Assembly: GCF_017948595.1 (NCBI RefSeq) | Contig: NZ_JAGFBV010000016.1 | Coordinates: 45,054 to 109,053 of the forward strand | Source of the DNA: Flavobacterium geliluteum | GTDB taxonomy: Bacteria; Bacteroidota; Bacteroidia; Flavobacteriales; Flavobacteriaceae | Length of the DNA stretch: 64,000 nucleotides | Direction of reading: 5' to 3' | Shown: one piece after another, positions 18,353 to 25,518 of the stretch | How positions within the stretch are numbered: position 1 is the stretch's first letter | Layout: every line of letters starts with the position of its first letter | Position numbers and translations under genes: made by a program | The notes under the pieces: model-generated | Database searches by the model: none | What the model saw: only the letters and a program-made list of their open reading frames with translations | Told to the model about the DNA's origin: nothing

Positions 18353-19042
18353 TTATTTTTCCTGTATTTTTTTGAATGTTGAATTCAAATTCAGAATACC
18401 CACTACAATCAGATATTGTGCCACAAGATAGGTAAGCATAATAAAAAAAGAACTTCTTTCAATTGGTGCATAAAATTTGTTAATAGCCAAAATACTATCC
18501 GACATTACAAACACAATAGCACCAACAAAAATAAATTGGTTTCCGGGCTTTTTCCAAACCAAAAATCCATTAAAAGCAAATAAAAGCATGACAGAAATTA
18601 CGCTGGCATAGACGGTGACTGGAATTTTTAATGGTCCTAAATGGGGTATTAAAACAGCTAACATTCCAGCCAAATAGAGGATAATAAGCAGTATTCCAGC
18701 TCCAAAAGTAATTTTGTTCTTTGTTGCTCTAGTCTTGATTTGCTTGCTAAAAAGCAGACAATAAACCAAATGCGAAATTAAAAAAAAGACCAAACCTACT
18801 ATAAAATAGATTTCGTCTTTATCAGCAAAAATCAAAACTATATCACCCATCCAGGAGAACAGCAATGCCGTCAAAAGAATTTTTTTGGATGGAAATTTTT
18901 CATTCAAATAAACACCAACTCCTAATAATGGAATCAAAAATGGTTTTAAAAACAAATCAAGACTTTCGTTTCCTGAGAGTAAAATAAAAAGGTAAAAAAG
19001 CCCAAAAAATATATAAATTTTTAGGAATAGTGTATTTTTCAT
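18353..19042 (-). CDS. YhhN/TMEM86-type lysoplasmalogenase
   Basis: This 229-residue polytopic membrane protein has about eight hydrophobic segments. It shows the YhhN-family pattern: KPFLIPLLG in the second helix region, FSWMGDIVL with the conserved Asp, and FFLISHLVYCLLF, then MSDSILAINKF near the end. Characterised family members hydrolyse the vinyl-ether bond of lysoplasmalogens. It starts 8 bases after the stop of the alkylglycerol-monooxygenase-like gene, so the two are very likely co-expressed, and both families act on ether lipids. Family assignment is good; activity on a bacterial ether lipid is inference. Confidence 0.88.
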   Translation of the reverse strand: MKNTLFLKIYIFFGLFYLFILLSGNESLDLFLKPFLIPLLGVGVYLNEKFPSKKILLTALLFSWMGDIVLIFADKDEIYFIVGLVFFLISHLVYCLLFSKQIKTRATKNKITFGAGILLIILYLAGMLAVLIPHLGPLKIPVTVYASVISVMLLFAFNGFLVWKKPGNQFIFVGAIVFVMSDSILAINKFYAPIERSSFFIMLTYLVAQYLIVVGILNLNSTFKKIQEK

Positions 19043-19050
19043 AAAAATTT

Positions 19051-20322
19051 TTAAGAATGGATAAAAGATCTGGGCTCAGTTTTAAAATCTATCTGAACAA
19101 AATAAAGTGTCGCCAAAAAAGATACTATCAAATAAACCAATATGATATAAGTACTAAACGATAATACATGATTTAGCCCAAACCAATCGCCATAAAAAGA
19201 TATAATTCCGATGGCAATCGCGAGACGAAAGCCTTCCCAGAAAATCGCATTTTTGTTTTTGTCCATCAATTCAGAGTAGCTGTAAATGGTAATCAGAATA
19301 AAAAATCCATAAATAAAAATATTAGGCAGACCAATTTTAGCTACATTATCAAACAGATAAGTAACAAACAAAAGAGTGATTAAAACTTGCGTAACCGACC
19401 AAAAAATTAGTTTTTGCGAATTTTGCGTGCCGTATTTTTCAAAATTAAATACATTTTCTATTTTCTTCACAGGATATTTTTCTTCAAAATTATCAGGTCT
19501 CCAGCCTGTTGGTTGGAACCAAATAGTCAATTTGTCTTTCCAGTTTTCGGCACGCCATGCATCTGCAATCAATAAACTCAAATGCTGAAAATTAATTCGT
19601 ATCGGGTTCCAAGTATTAGCGGGTCTTGTAATGCCAAAAACAGGAGGTACATCGTCTAATTCAGCCTGAAAAGTGCCGAAAAGTTTGTCCCAAAAAATAA
19701 AAATTTGCGAATGATTTTTGTCTAAATATTCGGGATTAATAGCATGGTGTACACGATGATGCGACGGTGTTACCAAAATATTTTCGATAAAACCCATTTT
19801 TTTTATGTGTTTAGTGTGATACCAAAATTGCAGAAATAAATGCAATGGCAAAGTGATAGTAATTACCTTTGCCGGAACACCTAAAAGAGCAGCCGGAATC
19901 AATAAAAAAGTAAATAAATTAGCCAGACTGGCAATGGGTTGACGCAAAGCACAAGCTAAATTAAATTCTTCGCTACTGTGATGAATGGCATGTTTGTTCC
20001 AGAGAAAATTAATTTGGTGCGCCCAACGATGGCTCCAATAGCCATAAAAATCAATGACAAAAAAGGCGATGAAGTAGGAGAGTGCGTTGGCTTCTAAATG
20101 TTGAAAAGCTATTTTCGAAACCAGCCATTCATACGAAATAAACGTCAGGCTCAGCCCCAGAACATCCTTTACAGAGTTGGTCATCCCTGAGCTAACGCTG
20201 GATACACTGTCTATCAAAGGTACTGTATCTTCCTTTTTGTAAATGCCGTATATTTTTTCAATAATAATTAAAATTAAAAAAATAGGTGAGGCAATAATTA
20301 ATATTTTTCCATACTCTTCCAT
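19051..20322 (-). CDS. Fatty-acid-hydroxylase superfamily protein, AGMO-like
   Basis: The ATG at 20322 gives 423 residues; a TTG 24 bases upstream is a poorer start. The protein is polytopic and has the superfamily histidine boxes HRWAH (His98, His102), HAIHH (111, 114, 115) and HHRVHH (188, 189, 192, 193), with further His169 and His172. The surrounding sequence (HHSSEEFNLACALRQ, NTPSHHR-like VTPSHHRVHH, then FGTFQAE) and the long C-terminal membrane tail resemble eukaryotic alkylglycerol monooxygenase more than short sterol desaturases. That enzyme cleaves ether bonds in glycerolipids. The adjacent lysoplasmalogenase-like gene fits such a role. Superfamily firm, subfamily by recall. Confidence 0.88.
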   Translation of the reverse strand: MEEYGKILIIASPIFLILIIIEKIYGIYKKEDTVPLIDSVSSVSSGMTNSVKDVLGLSLTFISYEWLVSKIAFQHLEANALSYFIAFFVIDFYGYWSHRWAHQINFLWNKHAIHHSSEEFNLACALRQPIASLANLFTFLLIPAALLGVPAKVITITLPLHLFLQFWYHTKHIKKMGFIENILVTPSHHRVHHAINPEYLDKNHSQIFIFWDKLFGTFQAELDDVPPVFGITRPANTWNPIRINFQHLSLLIADAWRAENWKDKLTIWFQPTGWRPDNFEEKYPVKKIENVFNFEKYGTQNSQKLIFWSVTQVLITLLFVTYLFDNVAKIGLPNIFIYGFFILITIYSYSELMDKNKNAIFWEGFRLAIAIGIISFYGDWFGLNHVLSFSTYIILVYLIVSFLATLYFVQIDFKTEPRSFIHS

Positions 20323-20387
20323 AAAAAAACATTCTATTTTATTCAAATATAGAAAAAAATAGAATGTTTTTATAAATAATTCGCAAT

Positions 20388-20663
20388 CTAAACAATCTCA
20401 GCGCTTAGTCCTGCTTCTAAAAGTTGTGTGCATTGTGGTTTTAATTTGTCCATCGGACCCGTTTTTACGGTACATTTTCCGTTATAATGCACGATCAGCG
20501 AGCATTGCTCTGCTTGTTCGGGAGTATGTTGGCATACGCGCATTAAAGTCTCAATTACGTGATCAAAAGTATTTACATCATCATTATAAACAATGATTTC
20601 GTTATTGAAACCAGTCGCTTCTTTTTCCCGAACTTTTTCTCTTACTTTTTCTTTAGTACTCAT
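20388..20663 (-). CDS. clpS: ClpS, adaptor of the ClpAP/ClpCP protease
   Basis: This 91-residue protein has a charged flexible N-terminus and the ClpS core. YNDDVNTFDHVIETLMRV contains the acidic residues that hold the N-degron amino group, followed by the EQAEQCSLIVHYNGKCTVKTG segment. ClpS delivers proteins with bulky hydrophobic N-terminal residues to the Clp unfoldase. It follows prmA by 36 bases on the same strand, an order often seen in Bacteroidota. Length is normal. Confidence 0.95.
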   Translation of the reverse strand: MSTKEKVREKVREKEATGFNNEIIVYNDDVNTFDHVIETLMRVCQHTPEQAEQCSLIVHYNGKCTVKTGPMDKLKPQCTQLLEAGLSAEIV

Positions 20664-20699
20664 GTTTTTTAGGTTTTTGTACTGTTGGAATTATTTGAA

Positions 20700-21533
20700 C
20701 TAATTTACGTATTTTAATGAAACCCAGTTGTTCCTTTGGTGCTTTTTAACATAAGTAAGCCCTTTTTCTGTGCAGGAAGCATCGATAAACGGAATGTCTT
20801 CTTCGTAAAAACCACTTAAAAGTAAAGTTCCTTTTGGGTTCAGGCAATCTACATAACTTTGCATATCGTTTAGCAAAATATTGCGGTTGATGTTGGCAAT
20901 AATCAAATCGTATTTTTTACCTGATAATAAAGCTGCGTCTCCTTCGTAAACGGTAATATGTTTGCAGTTATTGCGTTCGGCATTTTCTATAGAATTGAGA
21001 TAACACCAGTTGTCAATATCGATTGCATCTATTGGCTGAGCGCCTTTCATCTCGGCCAAAATGGCCAAAATGGCTGTTCCGCAACCCATGTCTAAGGTTT
21101 TCATGCCTTTTACATCTGTTTCCAGTAAATGCTGAATCATCATGTGAGTAGTCTCGTGATGTCCCGTTCCAAAACTCATTTTTGGTTCGATAACAATATC
21201 AAATTCGGCGTCTGTTTTAGGATGAAAAGGAGCGCGAACATGGCAGTTTCCATCTACATCTATAGGTTCAAAATTTTTCTCCCATTCTTCGTTCCAGTTA
21301 ACCTGGTCAATTTCTTCAAAAGTATATTCAATCTTAAATTCTTCCGATTGTAAAATATAAATGTCGTCCAGAATATTTTCATCCCATAAATCTTTCTTCA
21401 CAAAAGCCGAAATTCCGTTTTCTGTTTCGGTAAAACTCTCAAAGGCTTTTTCTCCCAATTCGGCTATTAAAATTTCAGACCCTAATTCTTTTGGCTCAAT
21501 CGTAAAATGATACCCTAAATATATATTCGACAT
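20700..21533 (-). CDS. prmA: Ribosomal protein L11 methyltransferase
   Basis: This 277-residue protein has the PrmA layout: an N-terminal L11-binding domain (about 1-100), then a class I methyltransferase fold. SAM-binding motifs are LDMGCGTAILAI and DAIDID, with the family-specific EPKMSFGTGHHETTHMM and ANINRNILL (the NPPY-like position). It trimethylates lysines of ribosomal protein L11 in the cytoplasm. It heads the minus-strand run prmA, clpS, AGMO-like, yhhN-like, lipoprotein, NAT. A -7 box is 15 bases upstream. Confidence 0.96.
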   Translation of the reverse strand: MSNIYLGYHFTIEPKELGSEILIAELGEKAFESFTETENGISAFVKKDLWDENILDDIYILQSEEFKIEYTFEEIDQVNWNEEWEKNFEPIDVDGNCHVRAPFHPKTDAEFDIVIEPKMSFGTGHHETTHMMIQHLLETDVKGMKTLDMGCGTAILAILAEMKGAQPIDAIDIDNWCYLNSIENAERNNCKHITVYEGDAALLSGKKYDLIIANINRNILLNDMQSYVDCLNPKGTLLLSGFYEEDIPFIDASCTEKGLTYVKKHQRNNWVSLKYVN

Positions 21534-21547
21534 AAATAATTTTTTTG

Positions 21548-21555
21548 CAAAGGTA
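21548..21555 (-). promoter_or_regulatory. -7 box for prmA
   Basis: Minus-strand TACCTTTG matches TANNTTTG and is the same octamer as upstream of kdsA and the J-domain gene. Confidence 0.6.
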
Positions 21556-21630
21556 AGAATCGAAATCAGAAGTTGTTTAAAAATAGAACAGAACCTTGCT
21601 AGTTTTAAGGATAATTTAAAGTTTTTTCAT

Positions 21631-21660
21631 AAAAAAAGCGACACCAAAGTATCGCTTTTT
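21631..21660. terminator. Terminator after the J-domain/KTSC gene
   Basis: AAAAAGCGA (21633-21641) pairs with TCGCTTTTT (21652-21660), so the stem carries its own U-run on both strands. It lies just past the stop of the minus-strand gene at 21681. Confidence 0.85.
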
Positions 21661-21680
21661 CAAAGTATAATAGAGAGAAT

Positions 21681-22121
21681 CTATTCTTGATTTGTTTTCT
21701 TTCTCCACGTAAAAGAATTCAAAATGTGTCTTTTTGCAAATCTTCCCGGAGAGTCAGCATTGACCATTTTTACGTAAGTCGCTTTAGGAACACTGATGTA
21801 TTCGTAAACACTTCCGTTAGAAAAATCGATAATCAAACGACCGTCAACAAATTTATAATCTGTAATTGAACAAGTCGAAATCGTTTCTGTATATTCAGGT
21901 AAATTAGCTTTAATTGTCTCAGGATTAATGCTTACCAAAAAGTGATAAGCCTCAATAATTGCTTTACTTTTTTCTTCTGCAGCTTTCAAACCAGCATCAT
22001 CACCTTGAAATTTGTCAGGATGTGACTCTTTCATTGCATTGCGATAAATGGTTTTTAAATCTTTTAATTCGGCAGTTTTGTCTACGTTTAGTAACTTGCG
22101 GTATTCAACTATTTTTTTCAT
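21681..22121 (-). CDS. J-domain protein with C-terminal KTSC domain
   Basis: This 146-residue protein has two parts. Residues about 1-70 are a J domain with the obligatory HPD (SHPDKFQG), which would stimulate an Hsp70 ATPase. Residues about 80-140 match the KTSC domain: YEYISVPKATYVKMVNADSPG followed by the RFAKRHI end. KTSC is a small domain often found near translation or stress proteins and has no settled biochemical role. The combination in one short chain suggests a DnaK co-chaperone that recruits a nucleic-acid or ribosome-bound client; that is inference. Confidence 0.88.
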   Translation of the reverse strand: MKKIVEYRKLLNVDKTAELKDLKTIYRNAMKESHPDKFQGDDAGLKAAEEKSKAIIEAYHFLVSINPETIKANLPEYTETISTCSITDYKFVDGRLIIDFSNGSVYEYISVPKATYVKMVNADSPGRFAKRHILNSFTWRKKTNQE

Positions 22122-22188
22122 AAATAAGGTAACTACTTGTCTATTAGTTTGAAATTGATATTAAGGATTCAAAAAGACAAATTTTTTG

Positions 22189-22196
22189 CAAAGGTA
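22189..22196 (-). promoter_or_regulatory. -7 box for the J-domain/KTSC gene
   Basis: Minus-strand TACCTTTG matches TANNTTTG, giving a leader of about 60 bases. Confidence 0.5.
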
Positions 22197-22311
22197 CACT
22201 TTTTTTTAACTTTTTACTTTTGATCGAAAAAATATTCCAAAAATTGGTAAAATGTATTTTCAAAAATGCTCTTTATGTATTCTGAAATTTTTTTAAGAGT
22301 GCTATTTTTTA

Positions 22312-22394
22312 AGGAGCTGTTTCCCGCTGTTCCTTCCAATCTTTTGTGCCGAACAACGGCACAAAAGGATTTTCCTTCCCATCGGGGCTAGGGA
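22312..22394 (+). repeat. R1 palindromic intergenic repeat, copy 2
   Basis: This is the cleanest copy. The central hairpin CTTTTGTGCCG / CGGCACAAAAG has 11 perfect pairs around AACAA. It is framed by AGGAGCTGTTTCCCGCTGTT on the left and CCCATCGGGGCTAGGG on the right. It occupies part of the 351-base gap between the J-domain gene and the gene at 22473. Confidence 0.8.
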
Positions 22395-22416
22395 TTCAAG
22401 GTGATAAGAGAATTTA

Positions 22417-22447
22417 GTTTCAGGTTGTAAAACTTGAAACCTGAAAC
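22417..22447. terminator. Hairpin downstream of the gene at 22473
   Basis: GTTTCAGGTT (22417-22426) and AACCTGAAAC (22438-22447) are perfect arms. On the minus strand it follows the stop of the 83-residue gene by 26 bases. There is no strong U-run, so it may be an intergenic palindrome rather than a true terminator. Confidence 0.45.
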
Positions 22448-22472
22448 TTCAAACAAATAAAACTTTTTAAAA

Positions 22473-22724
22473 CTATTCCTGCTCAGGCTTAAGATTTGCT
22501 TTAGCAAAGTTCTTCGATTTTTTCGGGTATTTATCGTAGCTCATGTCGCTTGGATTTTCGATTATAGATTTTATTGTAATCAAATCACCTATGTTATGAT
22601 TAGAATGCGCCATTTTATAATCTAAAAGATATTCACCACAAAAATAATTGTTGTTTTCATCTTTTTCCATGATGCCGGTATAAATTCCTTTTTGCAACAT
22701 TTTTTCTTGTGAACTTTTAGTCAT
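22473..22724 (-). CDS. Small hypothetical protein
   Basis: Not recognised. It is 83 residues, polar, with no signal or membrane segment. The middle part (NNNYFCGEYLLDYKMAHSNHNIGDLITIKSI) looks like a short beta fold and the end is lysine-rich. A -7-like TAACTTTG on its strand at 22751-22758 lies 27 bases upstream, which supports expression. It is divergent from the gene at 22811. Confidence 0.55.
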   Translation of the reverse strand: MTKSSQEKMLQKGIYTGIMEKDENNNYFCGEYLLDYKMAHSNHNIGDLITIKSIIENPSDMSYDKYPKKSKNFAKANLKPEQE

Positions 22725-22799
22725 GATTCAGTATTTTAAAATTGATGCTGCAAAGTTAATCAATTTATCTTTGTTTTAGGGAGTTCCAGACAATCTGAG

Positions 22800-22807
22800 T
22801 ATATTTG
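22800..22807 (+). promoter_or_regulatory. -7 box abutting the start codon of the gene at 22811
   Basis: TATATTTG matches TANNTTTG exactly and ends only 3 bases before the ATG. If used, transcription would start at or inside the first codons. A TTTG at 22770-22773 is 26 bases upstream, longer than the usual -33 spacing. Confidence 0.4.
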
Positions 22808-22810
22808 CAC

Positions 22811-23380
22811 ATGCAAAAAAACTTTAAACCACATCCTAATTCTTTCAAAAATACATTTTGTGTTTTTAAGGAAGTCTTGCCGGAAGCGATAGAAGGATTA
22901 AAAATTCAGTTTCAGAGCAAAGCCGGAAGTACCTATTATTACACCGAAGCCGGAATGTATCGTGTATCCAATCACTGGGGAAGACTAGCCAACAGCAAAT
23001 GGAGATTGGTGGCCCTAGAACCTGAAACCGAATCAAAAACAAAAATAGGTTTTGCCGCTTGGAGCGAGTTTTATCCGGACAATGCCGACGAAAAGTTGTA
23101 TTACATCCAGGCCGATTACAAAAAAAACACTGTCAATTATCAACATAAAAACAATCCTGAGTACGATAAAAAAGCAATTTTAAGGACAAGTTTTGAAACC
23201 ACAAAACGAATCAAGCAAATCAGGAATTTACAACAACTGACTTCGTGGGCAAAACATTTTGATTACGAAGATATCGATGAATTGAGAGGAACAATCATCC
23301 ATAAGTTAATTTACACCGAGAAAACATTAGACGAAATTAAAAGAGAAACACAATGGGACGCAACAACGAAAGAAATATAA
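22811..23380 (+). CDS. Conserved-looking hypothetical protein
   Basis: Not recognised. The ATG at 22811 gives 189 residues; a TTG two codons upstream is not preferred. There is no signal peptide. The protein is rich in aromatic residues (STYYYTEAGMYRVSNHWGRLANSKWRLV) in what looks like an alpha+beta fold, and its C-terminal part is helical and charged. It overlaps the next small gene by 28 bases, a sign of translational coupling, and lies at the head of a run of small plus-strand genes. Confidence 0.7.
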   Translation: MQKNFKPHPNSFKNTFCVFKEVLPEAIEGLKIQFQSKAGSTYYYTEAGMYRVSNHWGRLANSKWRLVALEPETESKTKIGFAAWSEFYPDNADEKLYYIQADYKKNTVNYQHKNNPEYDKKAILRTSFETTKRIKQIRNLQQLTSWAKHFDYEDIDELRGTIIHKLIYTEKTLDEIKRETQWDATTKEI

Positions 23381-23499
23381 AAAAGCACAACGACAAATTG
23401 CACAAAGCCCAGAATAAAGTAAAACAGGCTGAGATTGCGCGTAAAGAAAAGCTGAAAGAAATTATTAAGAAGTTTAACGAAGACAAAAAAGAAGAATAA
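23353..23499 (+). CDS. Lysine-rich small protein overlapping the upstream gene
   Basis: A 48-residue reading frame starts with ATG inside the 3' end of the preceding gene (28-base overlap, different frame) and ends TAA at 23499. The product is highly charged: about a third lysine, with glutamates (QAEIARKEKLKEIIKKF), and predicted to be one long helix or coiled coil. It has normal codon composition for this genome rather than being random. The overlap suggests re-initiation after the upstream gene. Function unknown; possibly a nucleic-acid-binding accessory. Confidence 0.55.
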   Translation: MGRNNERNIKKHNDKLHKAQNKVKQAEIARKEKLKEIIKKFNEDKKEE

Positions 23500-23509
23500 A
23501 AAAGTTTCA

Positions 23510-23541
23510 AGTTTCAAGTTCCTTTGCTAGAACTTGAAACT
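23510..23541 (+). terminator. Hairpin after the lysine-rich small gene
   Basis: AGTTTCAAGTTC (23510-23521) and GAACTTGAAACT (23530-23541) are perfect 12-base arms. It resembles the hairpin at 22417-22447 in composition. No U-run follows directly, so termination is uncertain. Confidence 0.4.
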
Positions 23542-23584
23542 AAAGAAAACCTGAAACTTTTTAAAAAAAATAACAAAAAAAGAC

Positions 23585-23815
23585 ATGAGTAAATTCGAAG
23601 ATTTAAAAGTAAGCGTGCAAGAAATCATTGATCTAATTGCTGCAAAAAACAATAGAGAAGCAAACAATAAATTGCTTGAAGTAAGCGATACTTTGGATGA
23701 TTTACTGGATCATGCGGAGGAAGATGATGATTTGAGAGAAATTAGTCGCTATCAAGTATTATTAAATCAGTTGCATGTAAAAATTAACGGTGAAGAACAG
23801 GTTGATGGAGAATAA
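23585..23815 (+). CDS. Small acidic helical protein, unknown
   Basis: Not recognised. It is 76 residues, strongly acidic (DTLDDLLDHAEEDDDLRE), predicted to be helical, with no signal peptide. The last 11 bases overlap the start of the YchJ-family reading frame, so the two were probably translated together. The opposite charge to the lysine-rich 48-residue protein just upstream is notable but may be coincidence. Confidence 0.6.
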   Translation: MSKFEDLKVSVQEIIDLIAAKNNREANNKLLEVSDTLDDLLDHAEEDDDLREISRYQVLLNQLHVKINGEEQVDGE

Positions 23816-24185
23816 AAAATGTTTTTGTGATACTGGTTTATTGTTTGAAAACTGCTGCGAATTGTATCTTCAAAAGAATCAAAAAGCACCGACAGCATTG
23901 ACTTTGATGCGTTCGCGATATTCGGCTTATGCCACTCATAATGCCGATTATCTTTTAGCAACAACTTCTATTTCGGAGCGTAAATATTATTCGAAAACAG
24001 AAATCCTAAAATGGGCCACCGCTAATACATGGTAAAAATTAGAAATTCTCAATCATACAGAACATACTGTCGAATTTAAGGCTTATTTTCTGAATGAAAA
24101 ACAGCTGCCTCAAACACATTACGAGTTCTCTACTTTTAAATTTGAAAATGGTGCTTGGTTTTACTTCGACGGAAAGTTTGAATAA
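23805..24185 (+). pseudogene. YchJ/UPF0225 family gene with an in-frame stop
   Basis: Starting at ATG 23805, the frame encodes the N-terminal SEC-C-like zinc motif (KCFCDTGLLFENCC) and the YchJ core (ALTLMRSRYSAYATHNADYLL). It then hits TAA at 24033-24035, right after NTW. The same frame continues without further stops to TAA at 24183, encoding the expected second half (KLEILNHTEHTVEFKAYF, then GAWFYFDGKFE). At the matching position E. coli YchJ has WLGLTV, so a sense codon, such as TTA for Leu, has probably become TAA. No frameshift is needed. It could be a true nonsense mutation, readthrough or a sequencing error. Confidence 0.8.
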
Positions 24186-24291
24186 TTAGTAGTTTTAGGA
24201 CTAATTTTGACCTGTTTTTGAATGTTTTTTTAACTAAAAATTAATAAACGTTTCTTTTAGCATAGTTTTAAAAAAGTGTAATTTTAGAAGT

Positions 24292-25410
24292 ATGAAAAAC
24301 GAATTTAAAAAAGGTTTTTATTTTAAAACATACGAAGCTCCTTTTCAATCTCCGTTTGAAAAGCTTTTTGGCATTTTCAAAGAGCTGATCACCCATACTT
24401 CGGGTGATTTTGATGAAGCAATAGACTGGCTTCGGGAGTTGGATAAAGAATATAAACTAACAGACGAAAATTACACCATCGATGATTTTATCGAAGATTT
24501 AAAAAAGAAAGGGTACATAAAAGACCAGGCCAAGGAAGATGGGACTTCTGGTTTTGGCATAACAGCTAAAACAGAACGCGCCATTCGCCAGCAAGCTTTA
24601 GACCAGATTTTTGGTAATTTAAAGCGTGCCGGAAGTGGTAATCACAAAACCAAACATGCTGGAAACGGTGATGAGCACACGGGTGAATTTCGAGAATTCA
24701 ATTTTGGTGATGGTTTAGAAAGAATTTCACTCACAGAAAGTCTGCGAAATGCCCAAATCAATAATGGAGTAGAAAGTTTTATGCTCACAGAAAATGATTT
24801 GGTGGTCGAAGAAACACAATTTAAGGCGCAAATGAGTACTGTTTTGATGATCGACATCAGCCACAGTATGATTTTGTATGGCGAAGACCGAATCACGCCA
24901 GCCAAAAAAGTAGCGATGGCTTTGGCAGAATTGATTACCACACGTTACCCAAAAGACACCCTTGATATTTTGGTTTTTGGTAATGATGCCTGGACAATCC
25001 CAATTAAAGATTTGCCGTATTTACAAGTTGGGCCTTATCATACCAATACCGTTGCAGGCTTGCAATTGGCAATGGATATTTTGCGTAGAAAAAGAAATAC
25101 CAACAAGCAAATTTTTATGATTACCGATGGAAAACCGAGTTGCGTGCGAGAACGTGATGGTTCTTATTATATGAACAGCAACGGCCTTGACGAATATATT
25201 GTAGATAAATGTTACACACAGGCGCAACAGGCCCGAAAATTACATATCCCGATTACGACTTTCATGATTGCCAATGATCCTTATTTGCAGCGTTTTGTCA
25301 ATCATTTTACCGAAGCCAATCAGGGAAAAGCGTTTTACACCGGAATTAAAGGTTTGGGCGAAATGATTTTTGAAGATTATGAAACCAATAGGAAGAAAAG
25401 GGTGCGCTAA
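24292..25410 (+). CDS. VWA-domain protein paired with an AAA+ ATPase
   Basis: This 372-residue protein has no signal peptide. Residues about 1-170 are charged and helical. Residues about 180-360 form a von Willebrand factor A domain with an intact MIDAS: DISHSM (the DxSxS motif), a Thr in HTNTVAG, and the ITDGKPS Asp. It lies 108 bases upstream of a magnesium-chelatase-like AAA+ ATPase. Such VWA/ATPase pairs act as chaperone-like machines that remodel or metallate a partner protein. Here the client is unknown, and there is no chelatase large subunit in the window. Confidence 0.88.
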   Translation: MKNEFKKGFYFKTYEAPFQSPFEKLFGIFKELITHTSGDFDEAIDWLRELDKEYKLTDENYTIDDFIEDLKKKGYIKDQAKEDGTSGFGITAKTERAIRQQALDQIFGNLKRAGSGNHKTKHAGNGDEHTGEFREFNFGDGLERISLTESLRNAQINNGVESFMLTENDLVVEETQFKAQMSTVLMIDISHSMILYGEDRITPAKKVAMALAELITTRYPKDTLDILVFGNDAWTIPIKDLPYLQVGPYHTNTVAGLQLAMDILRRKRNTNKQIFMITDGKPSCVRERDGSYYMNSNGLDEYIVDKCYTQAQQARKLHIPITTFMIANDPYLQRFVNHFTEANQGKAFYTGIKGLGEMIFEDYETNRKKRVR

Positions 25411-25413
25411 TTG

Positions 25414-25482
25414 AAGGTTCAAAGGTGCATAGTAACAAAGGTTCAAAGATTTCAACTGTCACGTTGAGCGAAGTCGCAATGC
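25414..25482 (+). repeat. Degenerate dispersed-repeat fragments between VWA and ATPase genes
   Basis: GGTTCAAAG occurs twice within 35 bases (near 25416 and 25439). It is followed by GTCACGTTGAGCGAAGTCG, a type of fragment I recall being common between Bacteroidota genes. It carries no gene. Low confidence because only one copy is in this window. Confidence 0.3.
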
Positions 25483-25518
25483 TCATATAAAATATAAACA
25501 ATAGATATTTCAATAAAA

